Shown here in pieces: positions 11,701 to 24,200 of a stretch of 64,000 nucleotides of DNA (position 1 is the stretch's first letter; every line of letters starts with the position of its first letter). This stretch comes from Micropterus salmoides. Its lineage: Eukaryota > Chordata > Actinopteri > Centrarchiformes > Centrarchidae. The notes beneath the pieces were generated by a model, which was not told the DNA's origin, searched no databases, and saw only the letters and a list, made by a program, of their open reading frames with translations. The position numbers were made by a program, and so were the translations under genes. The stretch covers positions 38,265,585-38,329,584 of the forward strand of contig NW_024041150.1 of assembly GCF_014851395.1 (NCBI RefSeq), given 5' to 3'.

Positions 11701-14700
11701 AAACAAGCTAAACTGCTGTCTCAGAAGGTGTCTAACAGGACAGCGAGGCATCGAGTGCTGTTCGAAACGGCTCGAACAATCTCTTCCTGTCTCCTAAGAT
11801 GCCTTCAAACTGCCCCCGTGATGGCCGTTTCTGAAGGCAGCATTGATGCTTACTTGATTTTGCTTATTACCCATAAACCAGTGCGGCAGCTTGTGAAAAA
11901 TTGAGATGGCGGACAAGCCGAATTTGTGTATAAATATACGTTTTTTTGAAAGTTTTTTTTGTAGTTTTCTCAATCCGATTATTGAAAAGTTAGCGAGAAC
12001 TAAAGACTGAACTATCATTTTAGCCTGGTACTGTAACCAGCCAAGTTTGTTCAGTATGATTTCTGAGGCGTAGTTAGCCATTTGGCTTTTCAATAGCTAG
12101 TTAGCTGATGCTAAGGCTAGCGTAAGACAGCGTTCTGATGTTACGCGTTGCAGTAAGTGCTTCCCTAGAAGGCAGTTTCAAACCAATGTAAACAGAGATA
12201 CCTTCACTTCCATTTCGAACACATCCATTGGTTTTGAACAGCCTCCAAGGCAGCACTTGTGGCATGGCATTGCTGCTGGTGTGGATAACAACCAAGCTCC
12301 ATACGACTGAAGGCACAGAGAAAAAGACACGTTATAGGCGTCCACAAGAAGACAAAAGTAGTTCACAAAAAACATAACGTACCAGTGTTCGGTTTGGACA
12401 CATATGAGGGGAAAAACAATCTGGTGCGGACTGCCTGAAGTCCAGGAGTATTTCTGCTGGAGCCTGATAAGCCATGCCTAAGCACCAGTGTTGGCTAACA
12501 ATTACATAAAATATGAAATGATGTGTGTGTGACTAAACTTAAGTAAGTAAGTGATTGTAAGCATGTTGGTTAACCCTACAGCTGCACACATTGGCTGTGA
12601 GGCAGATAGGGTTACAAACCGAAACACGAGTCACGGGAAGACTGTGGCACACACTTGAGTTTCAAAAAAATCAGCAGTGAGCTCGGAGTCAGTTAGAGGA
12701 TGTATCAGGCACTCAAGGCTCAACATACAAGAATTGCAGAACAAAAAGAGTTGTGATTGTGATTTTGTCTCATTAACTGCTATATAATTATTTAATTACT
12801 GTTGACAAATTCTCACACAATGTCAAATTACTGGCACAACATTACCACAGGAATGTGACCTTTAGTGATCTCAATCAGTTGTCAAATAAGGCTAAGTAGC
12901 TAGTAGACCTAAGAAACACCACCGTTATCCAGATGCAATATAAACATACACAAAAAAGAATTACTCTTTTTACCTAACTTTCTCCTTTCTTCTTTGCTGC
13001 CTCAGATAAATGTTGCTTCTTTCTGACATGTCCTGCAGGAGATTGTGTTGACGGCTGCCCTTTAATCATGACTGCTGTAGCTTTAACTAAATGTTTTTAA
13101 ACATGTATTGACCAGAGTGGTCAAAGAACACAAAGGGCTCATGAGCCTTGTAAAGCACTGACTAATAACTTGTTGTGTGTTGTATATTTATGTGTGCAGA
13201 ATGAGACCAGAGCAATAACAGCAACACCAACCCCCAGGAGAATGGAGGAGATGTGCCTTTGGAAAATAACTAAACTAGTAGCTGATAATAACTCCTGGTT
13301 CTTTGACCTACCAAATGAAAAAAGGGCCCTTTTTTCCATCCAAATATTCAAATATGTTTTATCAGGTTTTGCCTCCAGTAAAATATCCTGGTTCATAAAA
13401 GAATAACCAATGCATACCTCAGGTCTTTAGTGACCAGGGACTATATTAGACTGGTAATTTATTAGCTTCATTAAAACAAGCACTCAACCCCCTGGTATTC
13501 CTGAAAACATTTGTCTTTAAGAAAGTTTGTTCAGGTGTGAAAATGTAAGAATAGTTTTTCTAATGTCATTAGAGGCCTGTATGTAGGTATTTAAAAATGT
13601 TACATGTTTTATTCACTGAATGCTGGATGCAAGTGATAGCAGTGTTGTGTTTCTCCTGTTTTTCATGATGGTGCTGTTGGCTGAGTGTTGTTATGAACAC
13701 AGACACACTGATGAGAAACTTGTTTAGAAATTAGTTTAATGTGATGGTGCAGCACCGAGGTGTCAGGTTTAGTGCTGATCTTTTTCTTATTGTGCATCTG
13801 TTTGAAGTGTTTTTGCTTTGTATTATCTTGTTTTTCCTGCCCTGTGAAGCATATACTATATTAAATGTTTTAATATTATGATACAACCTAAAGATTTCCT
13901 CATACTTTTATTACCAAAACCCACACATTGCGATAGTCAGTTTTGTAAACTGTGAAACATCTGAATACTAAGAAGCCGAAATGTTACTGCTCATCCACAC
14001 CAGAAAAATAGTGTTGCTGTCTAGCTTTGTTTCTTATTTTGTCCTGCTTATGAGAATTCAATTCAATTCAATTTTATTTATATATCGCCAAATCACACAG
14101 AGGGAGGGAGGGGGCCTACACAATATACACAGAGGTACAGACATCAAAGGTGTCATCACGGAATAAATAATGGTACAGATATTTATAGTAGTGTTAATGA
14201 AAATAATCATAATGTTAAAGATAATTATAATAATAACAATAGGACTAGTAACAATAGTTGTAGCAGAGGGTGTCGAGCAGGAACACGGGGGCAGCAGGTG
14301 ACCCGCTACTTTTGGAGACTCTAGGAACCACAAGTAACCGTGCATTCTGGGAGCGCAGTGCTCTGGTGGGGTAGTAAGGTACTATGAGCTCTTTAAGATA
14401 AGATGGTTCTTGACCATTAAGAGCTTTGTAGGTAAGAAGGATTTTAAATTCTACTGGAAGCCAATGCAGAGAAGCTAAAACAGGAGAAATGTGATCTCTT
14501 TTCCTGGTTCCTGTCAGAACACGTGCTGCAGCTTCTGGATCAGCTGAAGAGTCTTAATGGACTTTTTCAAGCAGCCTGATAATAAAGAATTGGAGTAATC
14601 CAGCCTAGAAGTAACAAATGCATGGATTAGTTTTTCTGCATGATTTTTAGACAGGATGTTCCTGATTTTTGCAATATTACGTAGGTCCAGCTGCAGCCCA

Positions 14701-17014
14701 CAGAAGTTAAACTTCCAAATATGGTTCGTTCTGGAAGACACCATGCACAAATTGTGATCAGAATCAGCTGTAATGGTCAGGTATGTGTACACGTGGTAGG
14801 AATTTGACTTTGGATTGTAAGTTACTCTAGATGTACATACACAGGACCTAACCTGTCACTTAAAAATAATACACCAGTAAAAAGAAAACGCCAACTATTT
14901 GTTCAACTTCTTCAAAAAAAGACGGTTGTATTTAAATCCAAAATATTCAACCAATGTGGTTAGCACTCAAACACAAAACCCTTTACAAAATCCCGTTAAA
15001 TCAACAGAAATCCCATTAAAAATTCATAAAAAAGTTCACATAAGCAAAATTAAATGTCCAGAATTACATACAGTACATTAAAAGAGATGACTCCCAGTCA
15101 TCTTCAATTTGAGGAGGTGTGTATGTGAGAGTGTGCGTATGTATGTTCAAGGTGAAACTGGTAATGTCATATCCATTCAACTCCAGATGAAGCTGTTACT
15201 TCATGTCAGTTGAGTTCATTTGTAAGAGGGTTCAGTCTGTTTGGGGCTTTAATGACCAAGAAGGGTAGGAGGTGCAGGGTTATATATTATGTATTATGAC
15301 TTCAGTTTTATTGTGGTGTTTTTCTGTTATTTTGTTATGTCCATTCCTGTGTTGCTCTTTGCCTCTGTGTTCTTGTTTAGGTTTGGTTAGTTGATCATTG
15401 CTTCCTTGTTCTCTGTTGTATTTGGTTTCACATGTCCTTGTGTATTGCTGCTAGCTTTACTTCCTGTTTTATTTTGTAGTGATCAGTTTCATGTGTTTTT
15501 GTCTAGCTTTGTTTCCTGTCTGCTTGATAAACCGTTTTGAACTGCATCCACCCAGCCGCTGTCTGCTTTTGGGTCCACACTGTTTCCCTGCCGTAACAGC
15601 CTACCCGATAGCCTCCATACTTGATCAAACTGTTATTTATCTCCTCCTTGTCACTCACACTCTTCTGCTCTCCTTCATGCAGCTTTTGTTTGTTTCCCTT
15701 CCCCTGTCTGATTTATCAACTCACCTTCCTTCCTCTCAAGGTTGAAAAGGGCTATTCTGTAGTTTTTTTCCACCACTTTCTGCTACAATGCATTGCTTGT
15801 TTAGATGAAGGATGGTGATTTGAAAATGCCTGATGAAAAATCTTCTGTTGGGCCAAAAAGTTGCTCAATTAAAACTGCTGGGAGTTAATAGTACTGTTTG
15901 TGGATCTTCTGTCTGATTCCTGCCAGTTGTTTATTTTCAATAAAAACATTTTTTGCTTCTCTGGGAACTGACATTGAGCCCAACATGCATGCATCTTCAA
16001 TCAGAGTACATTTAAAGTAGTATTTCAAAGTAGAAATTAAATCTGCTATTAATATTTTTCCTTTACCCCTTGTGTTGTGGTGCCCAGTGATTTAATGCAG
16101 TCTTTGTGATGACTGACAGGTTGTTCCTTCATGCAAAATAGATTTGGGGTTTAAAATTTTAATTAAGCTTTTTCGACTCTTAGAACAAGGGGAGTAAACA
16201 GAACGTTAAGACTACAAAAGGGTTTTAAAAAGCTTCAGGAATGGATGGCCTTCCCATAGATTACAACAAAAACACCCACTGAGCTGTTACATGCCACATT
16301 ATAAACTCACAGCGCGAAGCATACTGTAGGTCAGGGTGACCAGATGAGAATAGGTGACAGGTGGGACACGGGAGTTGGGGATGGTCGAGGCCTCCAGTAA
16401 TAGGAACATTACATCATGTGAAAGTCAAAACTCAATGCAGAAATGTATTATTTTTGTTGATGAAGTCAACTGTCTGGTGTCAGGAAAGACAGGACAGGAT
16501 TCGGACATCTGGTCAATGTAGTGGACTCACCAACAGCTATTCACAACAAGGTCACATCTGAAGGAGGGAAGTGGTCCATAACGGTCCACAAAATCATACG
16601 TAACCTATATGAACATGAGAAATTTGAATGAACTTGAGCAAACACACAATGCAGAAACCGCTCTCTCACCAACTTTGGAAGTCCAGACAATGAAAGTTAT
16701 ATTAGGGGCACCACTTTTATAACAAGAGAAACTTGATAGCCAATTACCTAATTCAGTCTCATTAAGCTATAATAAACTACTAATTTGGTATTCTGATTAA
16801 TAATTAAATCAATAACTATCAAAATTACCATTAACAGCCAGTCAGTTGAAGGATTTGGAGTTATACATGGAAAAGAATGGGTATATATGAATTCTGATGC
16901 AATATAAAAATTAAAAACAAGCATTTATTTACAAACTAAACAAAGCAAAAAACACGACATCAAATTGACAAATGCACATAACAGAGAGAAGACAAAGAGA
17001 TCTGCATATTAAGG

Positions 17015-17060
<46 letters not shown>

Positions 17061-18213
17061 CATGTGTTTGTGTGTGCGTGTGCATGAGCACATGTGGGCA
17101 AACAAAAAACAACAACATTTTATTTATTTTATAGTGTTTATAAGTGTTTTCTTGCTTTTATCATATATCATCGCTCCTCCTCTTCATTCCAGTGCATGAT
17201 GATCAGAAGCTCTTGCTGCAGGAAAACCAGAGCAGAGTACGTCTTAATTTCAGAACTTAATTCCACATAAGCAGTGTAACAGAAAATTATTAAATTATGA
17301 TTTTATTTTTATTTTTGCATGGTATAATCTTCGCTCACTTCTTGCTTTCTACCAGTGTTAGTGTGACAAACAGCTCTGTGGCTGCTCACTTCCCCTCGTT
17401 TACCAAGAAGCAAGGTTTGTGGGTAAACTGTCTCGTGTTGGACTTCCGGTATCTCAAGCTGGTCACCGTAGCAACTAATGATGCACGGTTAATCTGCTTG
17501 GTGTAAACTTCAGAGGATCACATCAGAACAACTGCTGACCAATCAGCTCACTGTAAAAACTGAGTCATCATTCCTACACTTTACTACATAATAAAGTGAT
17601 GAGTAATTAAGCGTTGTTTTTGGACGTGTAGGGTTCTGTGGTCAAGTAAGCAACAATAAATATGCAACATCCGGTAGCCTATGGTAGAAAAAAGTAGTAA
17701 AACTAGTAGTAGAAATGTCTCAGTTTGGTTAGGCACCAAAACTGCTTGGTTAGGGTTAGGAAAATATGGTTTGTGTAAAAATAACTATTTTCACTTTTAC
17801 GTCATAGTTATCCAACGAACGTTGAAGTCAAGGGCAACTGGACTTGATCTCAACCTTTGTTGGATAACCCCCATTAAAACACCCTCTTCTCTCCTGTCTT
17901 AATTACCTGCACTGTCAGTGATTTTAATCCTGTCTGGTGCAATTGTTTTTCAGCCAACTTCTCCTGTAATTTAAATCAAGATGCAAGAAATACTCACTCT
18001 AAACTAAAGACATATAATAATTTCCAGCCTTATTTCTAATGTTTGGAATTATTCACAGTGTTTCTACAGCTTATTATTGTATTATGATAATGTAATCATA
18101 CTGTTTTCATTTCACTTCATTGTCTATCACTTTCCTTTAGGTATCAGCGTTCTCATATTGTTCTGGCTCGAAATGAAAATGACAAACCTATAACAACAAA
18201 TGAGGTGATTTAA
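3181..18213 (+). CDS. Vset-C: single V-set Ig membrane protein (butyrophilin/MOG/B7-like)
   Basis: Model exons: 3181-3235 signal peptide (MELMFIAVLSSLSVVISA); 6988-7329 V-set domain; 7449-7466 and 7510-7539, micro-exons for the stem; 8439-8514 transmembrane; 18141-18213 tail. Phases are 1,1,1,1,2 and total 594 nt (197 aa plus stop), with canonical splice sites throughout. The V domain has the B-strand Cys (ILPCHLEPP), the core Trp (VEW), the GRTSLF motif and D-A-G-N-Y-T-C. It carries six N-glycosylation sequons. The TM is G-G-I-I-T then three copies of V/I-A-A-I-I. The tail is short (starts K-Y-Q-R-S-H) without ITIM or ITAM. Family members bind surface ligands on leukocytes; the partner is unknown. 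The last exon is the least certain: it is 9.6 kb away and lies antisense inside an FcR1 intron. An acceptor before 13200 would instead give a five-residue tail. Confidence 0.7.
4590..4925 (+). mobile_element. tRNA-derived SINE with RTE-like 3' part
   Basis: A B-box-like GGTTCGAACCCC lies near 4622. It is followed by the conserved fish sequence running through CTCCCCGTGTCCGCGTGGG, GGCGACCTGTCTAGGGTGTA and AGCTCCAGCCCCC, and ends in GGATGGATGGATGG. This is the familiar teleost RTE-tailed SINE layout. It sits in intron 1 of Vset-C; the head looks shortened and an A box is not clear. Confidence 0.7.
5454..5554 (+). pseudogene. 3' fragment of a V-set exon
   Basis: About 100 bp read in one plus-strand frame as L-S-S-V-K-L-N-D-T-G-R-Y-R-C-S-F-H, then K-S-C-Y-I-N-L-T-V. 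This matches the end of the Vset-A and Vset-B V exons, not Vset-C. The 5' two thirds of the exon are absent, and the donor position reads GCAAGT rather than GTAAGT. It lies in intron 1 of Vset-C, in the same orientation: a relic of another copy. Confidence 0.75.
6271..6748 (+). mobile_element. solo LTR (gypsy-type) with 5-bp target duplication
   Basis: A 478-bp element starts TGTCACGATCCTG and ends GATCCTGACA (TG...CA ends, TGTCA/TGACA inverted termini). It is flanked on both sides by ATATC (6266-6270 and 6749-6753). An ATTAATAAA polyadenylation-like signal lies near 6665. No internal retroelement sequence is attached, so recombination between two LTRs probably removed the body. It sits just before the V exon of Vset-C. 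Confidence 0.8.
8622..10250 (-). mobile_element. truncated L2/CR1-type LINE, 3' half
   Basis: The minus-strand frame 9118-9432 has the conserved C-terminus of fish L2-type reverse transcriptases (H-W-L-P-V-K, Y-K-A-L-N-G, A-P-S-Y-L, L-R-S, F-K-S-R-L-K-T-F-L). Farther upstream, near 9950-9975, the minus strand encodes the catalytic YADDTQ, but in a different frame and with stops. The 3' UTR toward 8622 holds a (TAA)n tract. It is an inactive 5'-truncated copy in the last intron of Vset-C. Confidence 0.8.
8728..8785. repeat. (TAA)n microsatellite
   Basis: About 19 uninterrupted ATA/TAA triplets within the LINE 3' region. It gives spurious poly-Asn and poly-Ile/Leu open frames. Confidence 0.95.
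10251..11187. other. no gene recognised (Vset-C last intron)
   Basis: Non-coding, AT-rich sequence beyond the recognisable part of the LINE. No RNA gene or element could be assigned. Confidence 0.4.
11188..11313 (+). pseudogene. THAP-type zinc finger N-terminus, truncated
   Basis: Too short for an ORF filter. The ATG at 11188 opens 41 codons beginning M-V-K-R-C-S-W-G-T-C-N-N and continuing Y-P-E-R-L-K-G-E-V-R-F-I-P-F-P-K. This is the first half of the C2CH THAP fold as seen in fish THAP-like proteins (MVKRC..GTCN, then FxPFPK). A TGA follows before the W and the second Cys/His pair. It could be a retrocopy fragment, part of a P-element-like transposon, or a first exon whose donor I cannot place. 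It lies within the last intron of Vset-C. Confidence 0.5.
11314..14051. other. no gene recognised (Vset-C last intron)
   Basis: Intronic or intergenic sequence. A moderately structured block at about 11680-12300 has loosely inverted ends (TGTTCAAAAC near 11695, GGTTTTGAACA near 12232) and may be a MITE. A possible exon with acceptor before 13200 is discussed among the rejected items. Confidence 0.35.
14052..14770 (-). mobile_element. second L2-type LINE fragment
   Basis: It begins with (ATTCA)n then TTTTATTTATATATCGCCAAATCACA, the usual terminus of this fish family. It runs parallel to the 8622-9640 copy: the same CTCTAGGAACCACAAGTAAC and GGAGCGCAGTGCTCTGGTGGGG blocks. Internal deletions remove most of the coding frame. 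Confidence 0.75.
14771..17016. other. no gene recognised; degraded LTR-like block
   Basis: About 15300-15600 is T-rich and ends with GTCTGCTTTTGGGTCCACAC. That same string recurs near 19555, suggesting relics of one fish LTR family. The rest shows nothing I can name. Confidence 0.35.
17017..17056. repeat. (GT)n microsatellite
   Basis: A run of about 19 GT dinucleotides followed by imperfect repeats. It lies about 130 bp below the FcR1 stop codon, in the presumed 3' UTR. Confidence 0.95.
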
Positions 18214-21200
18214 CTAAACTGACTAAATGATCTCAAAATATCTTGACATTCAAGTGTGTCTTTGTGTCTCTCTGACCCTTGTGGAGAAGTCAGACAGATC
18301 AACATATTTTGTTATTATTAGGATTTACAGAGGTGTTCTTACCTCGAGCCCACCTTCGGTACATGTATATGCACACTATGAATATGGCATTGTAGAAAAT
18401 AAACAGCAGGCCGGAACACACAAGCCTGGGCAGTGACATAGGAGGAGGAGTAGGCCTAGTAGGAGGGACATCTGGAGGCCGAGCTGTGACGAAGAAAACA
18501 ACCATCAGAGTTTACAACATGAAACCTAATCAGTTCTATTTTCATCCAAATGTAAAACACAATACTAAACATTTAAACATGTCTTTTGAGCTGTAAACTA
18601 AAAGACATCACAGTTTTCAAAGTGTGAGGCGGGCCTCCCTAGGGGGTCTCCAAACTGTTTCAGGGGAGGCTCAGTGAATGGAAGTGAAACAATATTACAT
18701 TACTTATTGTATTAGTTATCAAAAGGAGATCACATAGAATAGCCTACATGCGTGAGAGTTCAGAAATACAGTAGTTTTTGGGAACTGTTTTCCCCCCATC
18801 AGAGTCAGAAACTCATAAATGCCTTAAGACAGAGTTTAAAAAAAAACTGTAGTCAGAATTTATGTCAAACAAAAAGTAATATTAGGCTATTTTTGCTCAA
18901 ATGTTGAGTATCTATGGGATCAAATAATATAATGATGATCCCATAGGCATCCAGTTGAGCAAACTTACCAAGTAAACTAAATATGTGGTGGAGGGGCACC
19001 ATTTCCCAAGCTTTGTCTGAGGGGAGGCCCAAGACTCTATGGCTGCAGTCTGGAGCCTCCTGTCTCATGCCCTCCCGCCTGGTGCCTTCCGCTAGCTTCT
19101 ACGTTGCAATATAAAAGCTCACATCTAGTTCATTCTGTCTTCCTCGTACTTTAGTGTTTTTGAAGTGAATAGTAAACGGCAATCATGTGAATGAATAAAA
19201 TACTTAATAAAATATCTGTCAATAAGTTAAATGCAGACTTTCATGCCAATGAATAATAATACTTAATAATATGTCCGTCTATAAGATAAATACAGATGGT
19301 AAACAGACTAAAGATCCATTTTGTGATCGTTATTATATTGTAATCTAGCAATCTGTGTTATGAGTTGTATTTTTTCCAGATGGGTTTCTCGTTTTTGCCA
19401 TTATTTTCTTGGTCCTGTGCTTTTCTGTTTTCCTGATCTGTGTACTTCTGTGTTACCTTTTGTTTGGACATTTGCCGCTGTGCTCCCAGCGTAAGTCCGT
19501 TTAGTTTTTTGTGTCAATAAATCTTTATTCGAACTGCAACAACCTCGCCTACAGTCTGCTTTTGGGTCCACACCTCAGTTCTCAGTTTCTGCACTCAGTT
19601 CCTCATGACAATCCGGTAGAAAGATTGTTTTAAATGTAGTTTTAAATCCCGCTGGAGATATTCCTGTCTGTTGTAGTGCAACATTAGACAGGCTATAAAC
19701 TCCTGTTACTTGTATGCTTGTGTGTATGTCCATGCTATTGACATACAGGCAAGCATATTTCATTGAGATTCAGTCAGCTTGTGTGTAGGCCTATGGGTGA
19801 GCTGGTGGTGATCTATATGTACCATGTAGAGCTTAATCCTTTTGTCTTTTTAGGGTGACAATTTTACCACTAGTCCAGGGACAGCAGATATAAACAGCCA
19901 TTTGCTTAATTCTGGCACATTGTACATTTATGTATTATTAATGTGTATTGTCCCTGTCAAATAAGCCTGAAATAAACAAAAGAGTATGTTGTATCAGGAC
20001 TTCTACCTGGCACTGCTGCTTATCCAGTGTATGTGCCAACCCAGCGACACATAGAATACACACAAAAGAATTAAATAATAGTTTTTGCAACTATTTCCCT
20101 ATATTAAGTGTGGAAACAATATAGGATACGGAAATTAAAATGAGTCTTAGCAAGATTATAAAATGTTTATTATTCTGTTCATTTTCACTTTCCTCCTGCA
20201 CTTACTGGCAGAAATTGCTTCAGAAACTTCTTCAGAAGTTTAGATTTGTTTTTGTTTCAGACACAGACTTTTTTGTTAGCAACAAGTGACTTGCTCAGCA
20301 CAATAGGCTATACAAGACATGTGTTATTTAAAAAAAAGACACTGATGTGTTCCTTAGGTAAAATCACAGAAAGAAACCACCAGTTACAAGTCTGTTACCA
20401 TAAACTGCTATAGGTAATGTGAAATAATATTCGTTAACAAATGTCTAAGTGAAACACTGTTGCTGTTTAAAGTGTTAAAGTCATCGCAGGTTTCATCAAA
20501 GTGACAGTGACAAATACGTTGACATCAGGGACACAACAATAACATCCAGAAATCTGCAATAATTTAAGATTTTATACATTTTTTAATTGATTACATCAAT
20601 GAACTCACCCACGACTCTGACACTTTCTCCTTCTGCTGCTTCTTCTCTTAAGACCGGATTGCAAACAAAGTTTAGGTGCATAGGATACTGCCAACTACTG
20701 TACAGTATTTAAACTATGTTTAAAACAATTTTTCTACCAGATTGCTGGAATAGCATTTTAATAGCAATATCCTTAGCATGACAGTCTGCATTTATCAGAT
20801 CAAAAACACCTAAAACGAGGTAGAAATTTGGAACAAGCTTTTATTTTGAAATGTAGAAACTAACATTGCAGGGCCAATGCTGACAGAGAGTTTACTGTTT
20901 GGGACTCATGTATGTCATGAAATGCATAAAGCGGCCTGAGCAACTCCGGCAAAGTAGCAAAAACATGATCTCTTTTGCTGGTTCTAGTCAGTGTGCGAGC
21001 AGCAGCGTTTTGTATTTGCTGGAGAGACTTAAGAGATTTGTTTGAGCAGTCTAATAGTATGAAGTTGCAGTTTTCAAGCCTTGAAGTAACACGTATCTGT
21101 GGATAAGTTTCTCAGCATTGTTTTGATGCAGAGTGTTTCTTATTTTCGCAATATTGCAAAGATGAAAACGGCAGTCCTTGTAGTTTGCTTAATGTGGGAG

Positions 21201-24200
21201 TTAAAAGATATGCACTGATCAAAAATAACTCTATGAACTATCATGGTGGTGCTGAAGGCCAGGGCGATATGCCATCTAAAGCAACCATGTCTTCAGACAA
21301 TGTGTCTTGGAAGTGTTTCAGTCCAATTTTTGAACACTAAGAAATTAAAAGACATCTAGGTTTCTTAGATTCTGAATTCAAGATCACCAAGAGTAACAAC
21401 ACAATAGAATAAAACCAAACTGTGCACAAACAAAAGAACTAATAAAACCTGCCCTATTCTTCACCGATTGATTTGCTTATTGAGTAAATGGAGGTGGGGA
21501 GGAAAGACAGTTTTTGTTATTTTTGCTTTTGTTATTTATAAATGCCAAATTGACTGGTATTGATTGGATTAATCTTGTTATATTATATTTACATGTAAAC
21601 TTTTTCATTTTGCTGCAGACTATTTTGGCAATACTGTTTGAATAAAACATTCATGCCAATAAGGCACACTGAACTGAACTGAGTTTAAAAAGATTTCCTC
21701 TTCATCTCCAAGCTCTAAATTGTCTTCTTGATGACAACAACTCATAATCGGAAAATAATATGTGTGAGGGATTATCTAAGATTTTGTTAGCCTGTCTAAC
21801 GACAGCACACTCAAGCATAGACTCACAATGCCTATAAAAAGTATTCAACCTCCTGGATGTTTCACCCTTTTGTTTCTTTTATACATGAAATCATGGCTTT
21901 TTTGACAAGAATTTGCAAAAAAACCTCTTTAATATCATAGTGAAAATGGATTTTTACAAACTAACGTCAATTAATTAAAAATATATAAGGTAAAGAAGAT
22001 GATTGCATAAATATTCATCCCCTTTAAAGTGATTGACCTAATTCAACAAAAGTCCAGCTAGTTGATGCCAGCAGTGTCACAAGTAGTGAAATGGAGATCA
22101 GTGTTTGATCAGTGTTCAGCTGATGTGTGTCAAGTGATTGTAGTATAAAAAACATCTGGGAGATCCAGTCTCTGGTTCATCAGTACTCCTGCAACATAAA
22201 GAAAAAAAGAACACTCCAAACAACTAAGAGAAAAGATCATTGAAAAGTACAAGTTGGTAGATGGCTACAAAAAGATTTCCAATTCACTGGACATCCCATG
22301 GAGTTCAGTTAAATCCATGTATGGCACTTTTTTAAATCTGCCTAGAGCTGGGCGTCCTCACAAACTGAGTGACCGGGCAAGAAGAAGACTGGTGAGGGAG
22401 GCCACCAAGACACCTATGACCACTCTGAAGGAGCTTCAGTGGCTCAGATGGGAGAGACTGTAAATACAACAACTGTTGCCTGGGTACAGTCGAAGCTGTA
22501 TGGGAGAGTGGCAAAGAGAAAGCCACTGTTGAAAAAAGCTCATATAAAGTCTCGCCTGGAATTCGCCCAACGGGATGTGCTAGACTCCATGGTCAAATGG
22601 AAGAAGGTTCTTTGGTCTGATGAGACAAAAATTGAGCTTTTTGCCCATCAGAATAGACGCTATGTTTGGCGAACACCAAACACTGCACATCACCATCTCC
22701 ACCATGAAGCATGGTGGTGGCAACATTATGCTCTGGGGATGCATCGCAGCAGCAGGCCCTGGAAGGCTTGGAAAGGTAGAGGGGAACATGAATGCAGCAA
22801 AATATCGCCAAATCCTGGAGTATAATCTGACTAAGTCTGCAAGAGAACTACAACTTGGGAGAAGATTTATTTTCCAACAAGACAACGACCCCAAGCATAC
22901 AGCAAAAGCTACACAGAAATGGACAACAAGGTGAATGTTCTGGAGTGGCCAATTCAAAGCCCAGATCTCAATCCAATCGAGAATTTGTGGCTGCACTTGA
23001 AAAGAGCTGTTCACGCACGAGCTGTTCACGCACGATCTCTGAGCAAACTGACAGAGCTTGAGCTGTTTTGCAAGGAAGAATGGAGAAACATTGCAGTGTC
23101 CAGATGTGCCAGCCTGATTGAAACATATCCACACAGACTCAGTGCTGTAATTGCAGCCAAAGGTGCATCTATTAATTGACATTAGTTAGTAAAAATCCAT
23201 TTTCACTTTGATATTAAATTTGATATTAAAGAGGTTTTTGCAAATTCTTGTTAAAAAAGCCCAATTATATTGACCATGATTTGATGTATAAAAGAAACAA
23301 AAGGGTGAAACATTCAGGGGAGGTGAAGAATTTTTATAGGCTGCTGTAGATCCTTCATGCCATTTACTTTCATAGCTGTTTTTTGTCATGTTTATGAGTC
23401 TTGGGTTTCGCCTGTGCAGTAAGGGAGCCAAACCAGGCATCCATGCAATATCTTACATTACAAGGATTGCTGTTGCTTTTGGCTGTAGACATGGAGTTAT
23501 TTCGTTTGGATTAATATCATTGTTTTGGATTTCTTGGACTTTGCCTGATTTTGTTCCTTTTATGTTTGTTAAATACTGTAAATATAAAGAGAACTGATCC
23601 TGTCGTGCTTGTGTTTGGGCCCAAAAAGTGTATTGTTATTTTTATTATATATATTTTTGGTGTATCTCTAGTATTTCTTAAATGTATTCTTTCTTTTAGA
23701 TATTAAAATTTAAAACAAAATGTTTGTAGATTAAACATTCATCCCACCTGTGCATTTCCTTAAAAATGTGGTTCTTTCTAGATCAGCTCCGCACAAATAA
23801 ATGTTTGCAATACTAAACACCAGAGATCACACACACACATATTGTAGATATAGAGCAGAGCATCATGTCACCTTTCACAGACAGCCAGCTCTGTGGTGAT
23901 TCTCCTTTTGTGGGGTGTTTACACTTGTAGAAGCCTTCGTCAGACTCGGACACCGCTGGGAGGATCATCTTTCCTGCAGGCTCATTTCCAATGAAAACAT
24001 CATTTCTGTAGAATGTAGACAAATCTGACGTAGAGTCATCCTGCTGTTCTTTCTTGTATGAACAGCAAAGTGTCACTTTATCTCCCTCTGTCACAGGAAG
24101 TACAGGGCTCACCAGGATCACGGCACCAGCTGAAACCAGAATTTACACAGTCCCATAAAAACAATAAATTGACAATCCAGCAGATTATAAAGCACAGATG

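Noticed and set aside
13200..13273. Alternative last exon for Vset-C (acceptor at 13199, tail K-M-R-P-E-Q then TAA)
   Set aside because: Phase-compatible, but the tail is only six residues and the acceptor has a weak pyrimidine tract; the exon at 18141 gives a longer open tail with a stronger acceptor. It remains a possible isoform.
18141..18193. Minus-strand FcR1 tail exon ending F-E-P-E-Q-Y-E-N-A-D-T
   Set aside because: The only nearby acceptor puts this frame out of phase with the FcR1 TM exon, and FcR2 has no counterpart. The 17215 tail exon is shared by all three paralogues.
20607..20653. Possible short minus-strand exon (E-G-E-S-V-R-V) in FcR1 intron 3
   Set aside because: Too short, phase not compatible with neighbours, and not present in FcR2.
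22580..23182. 200-codon minus-strand frame
   Set aside because: Antisense shadow of the Tc1 transposase.
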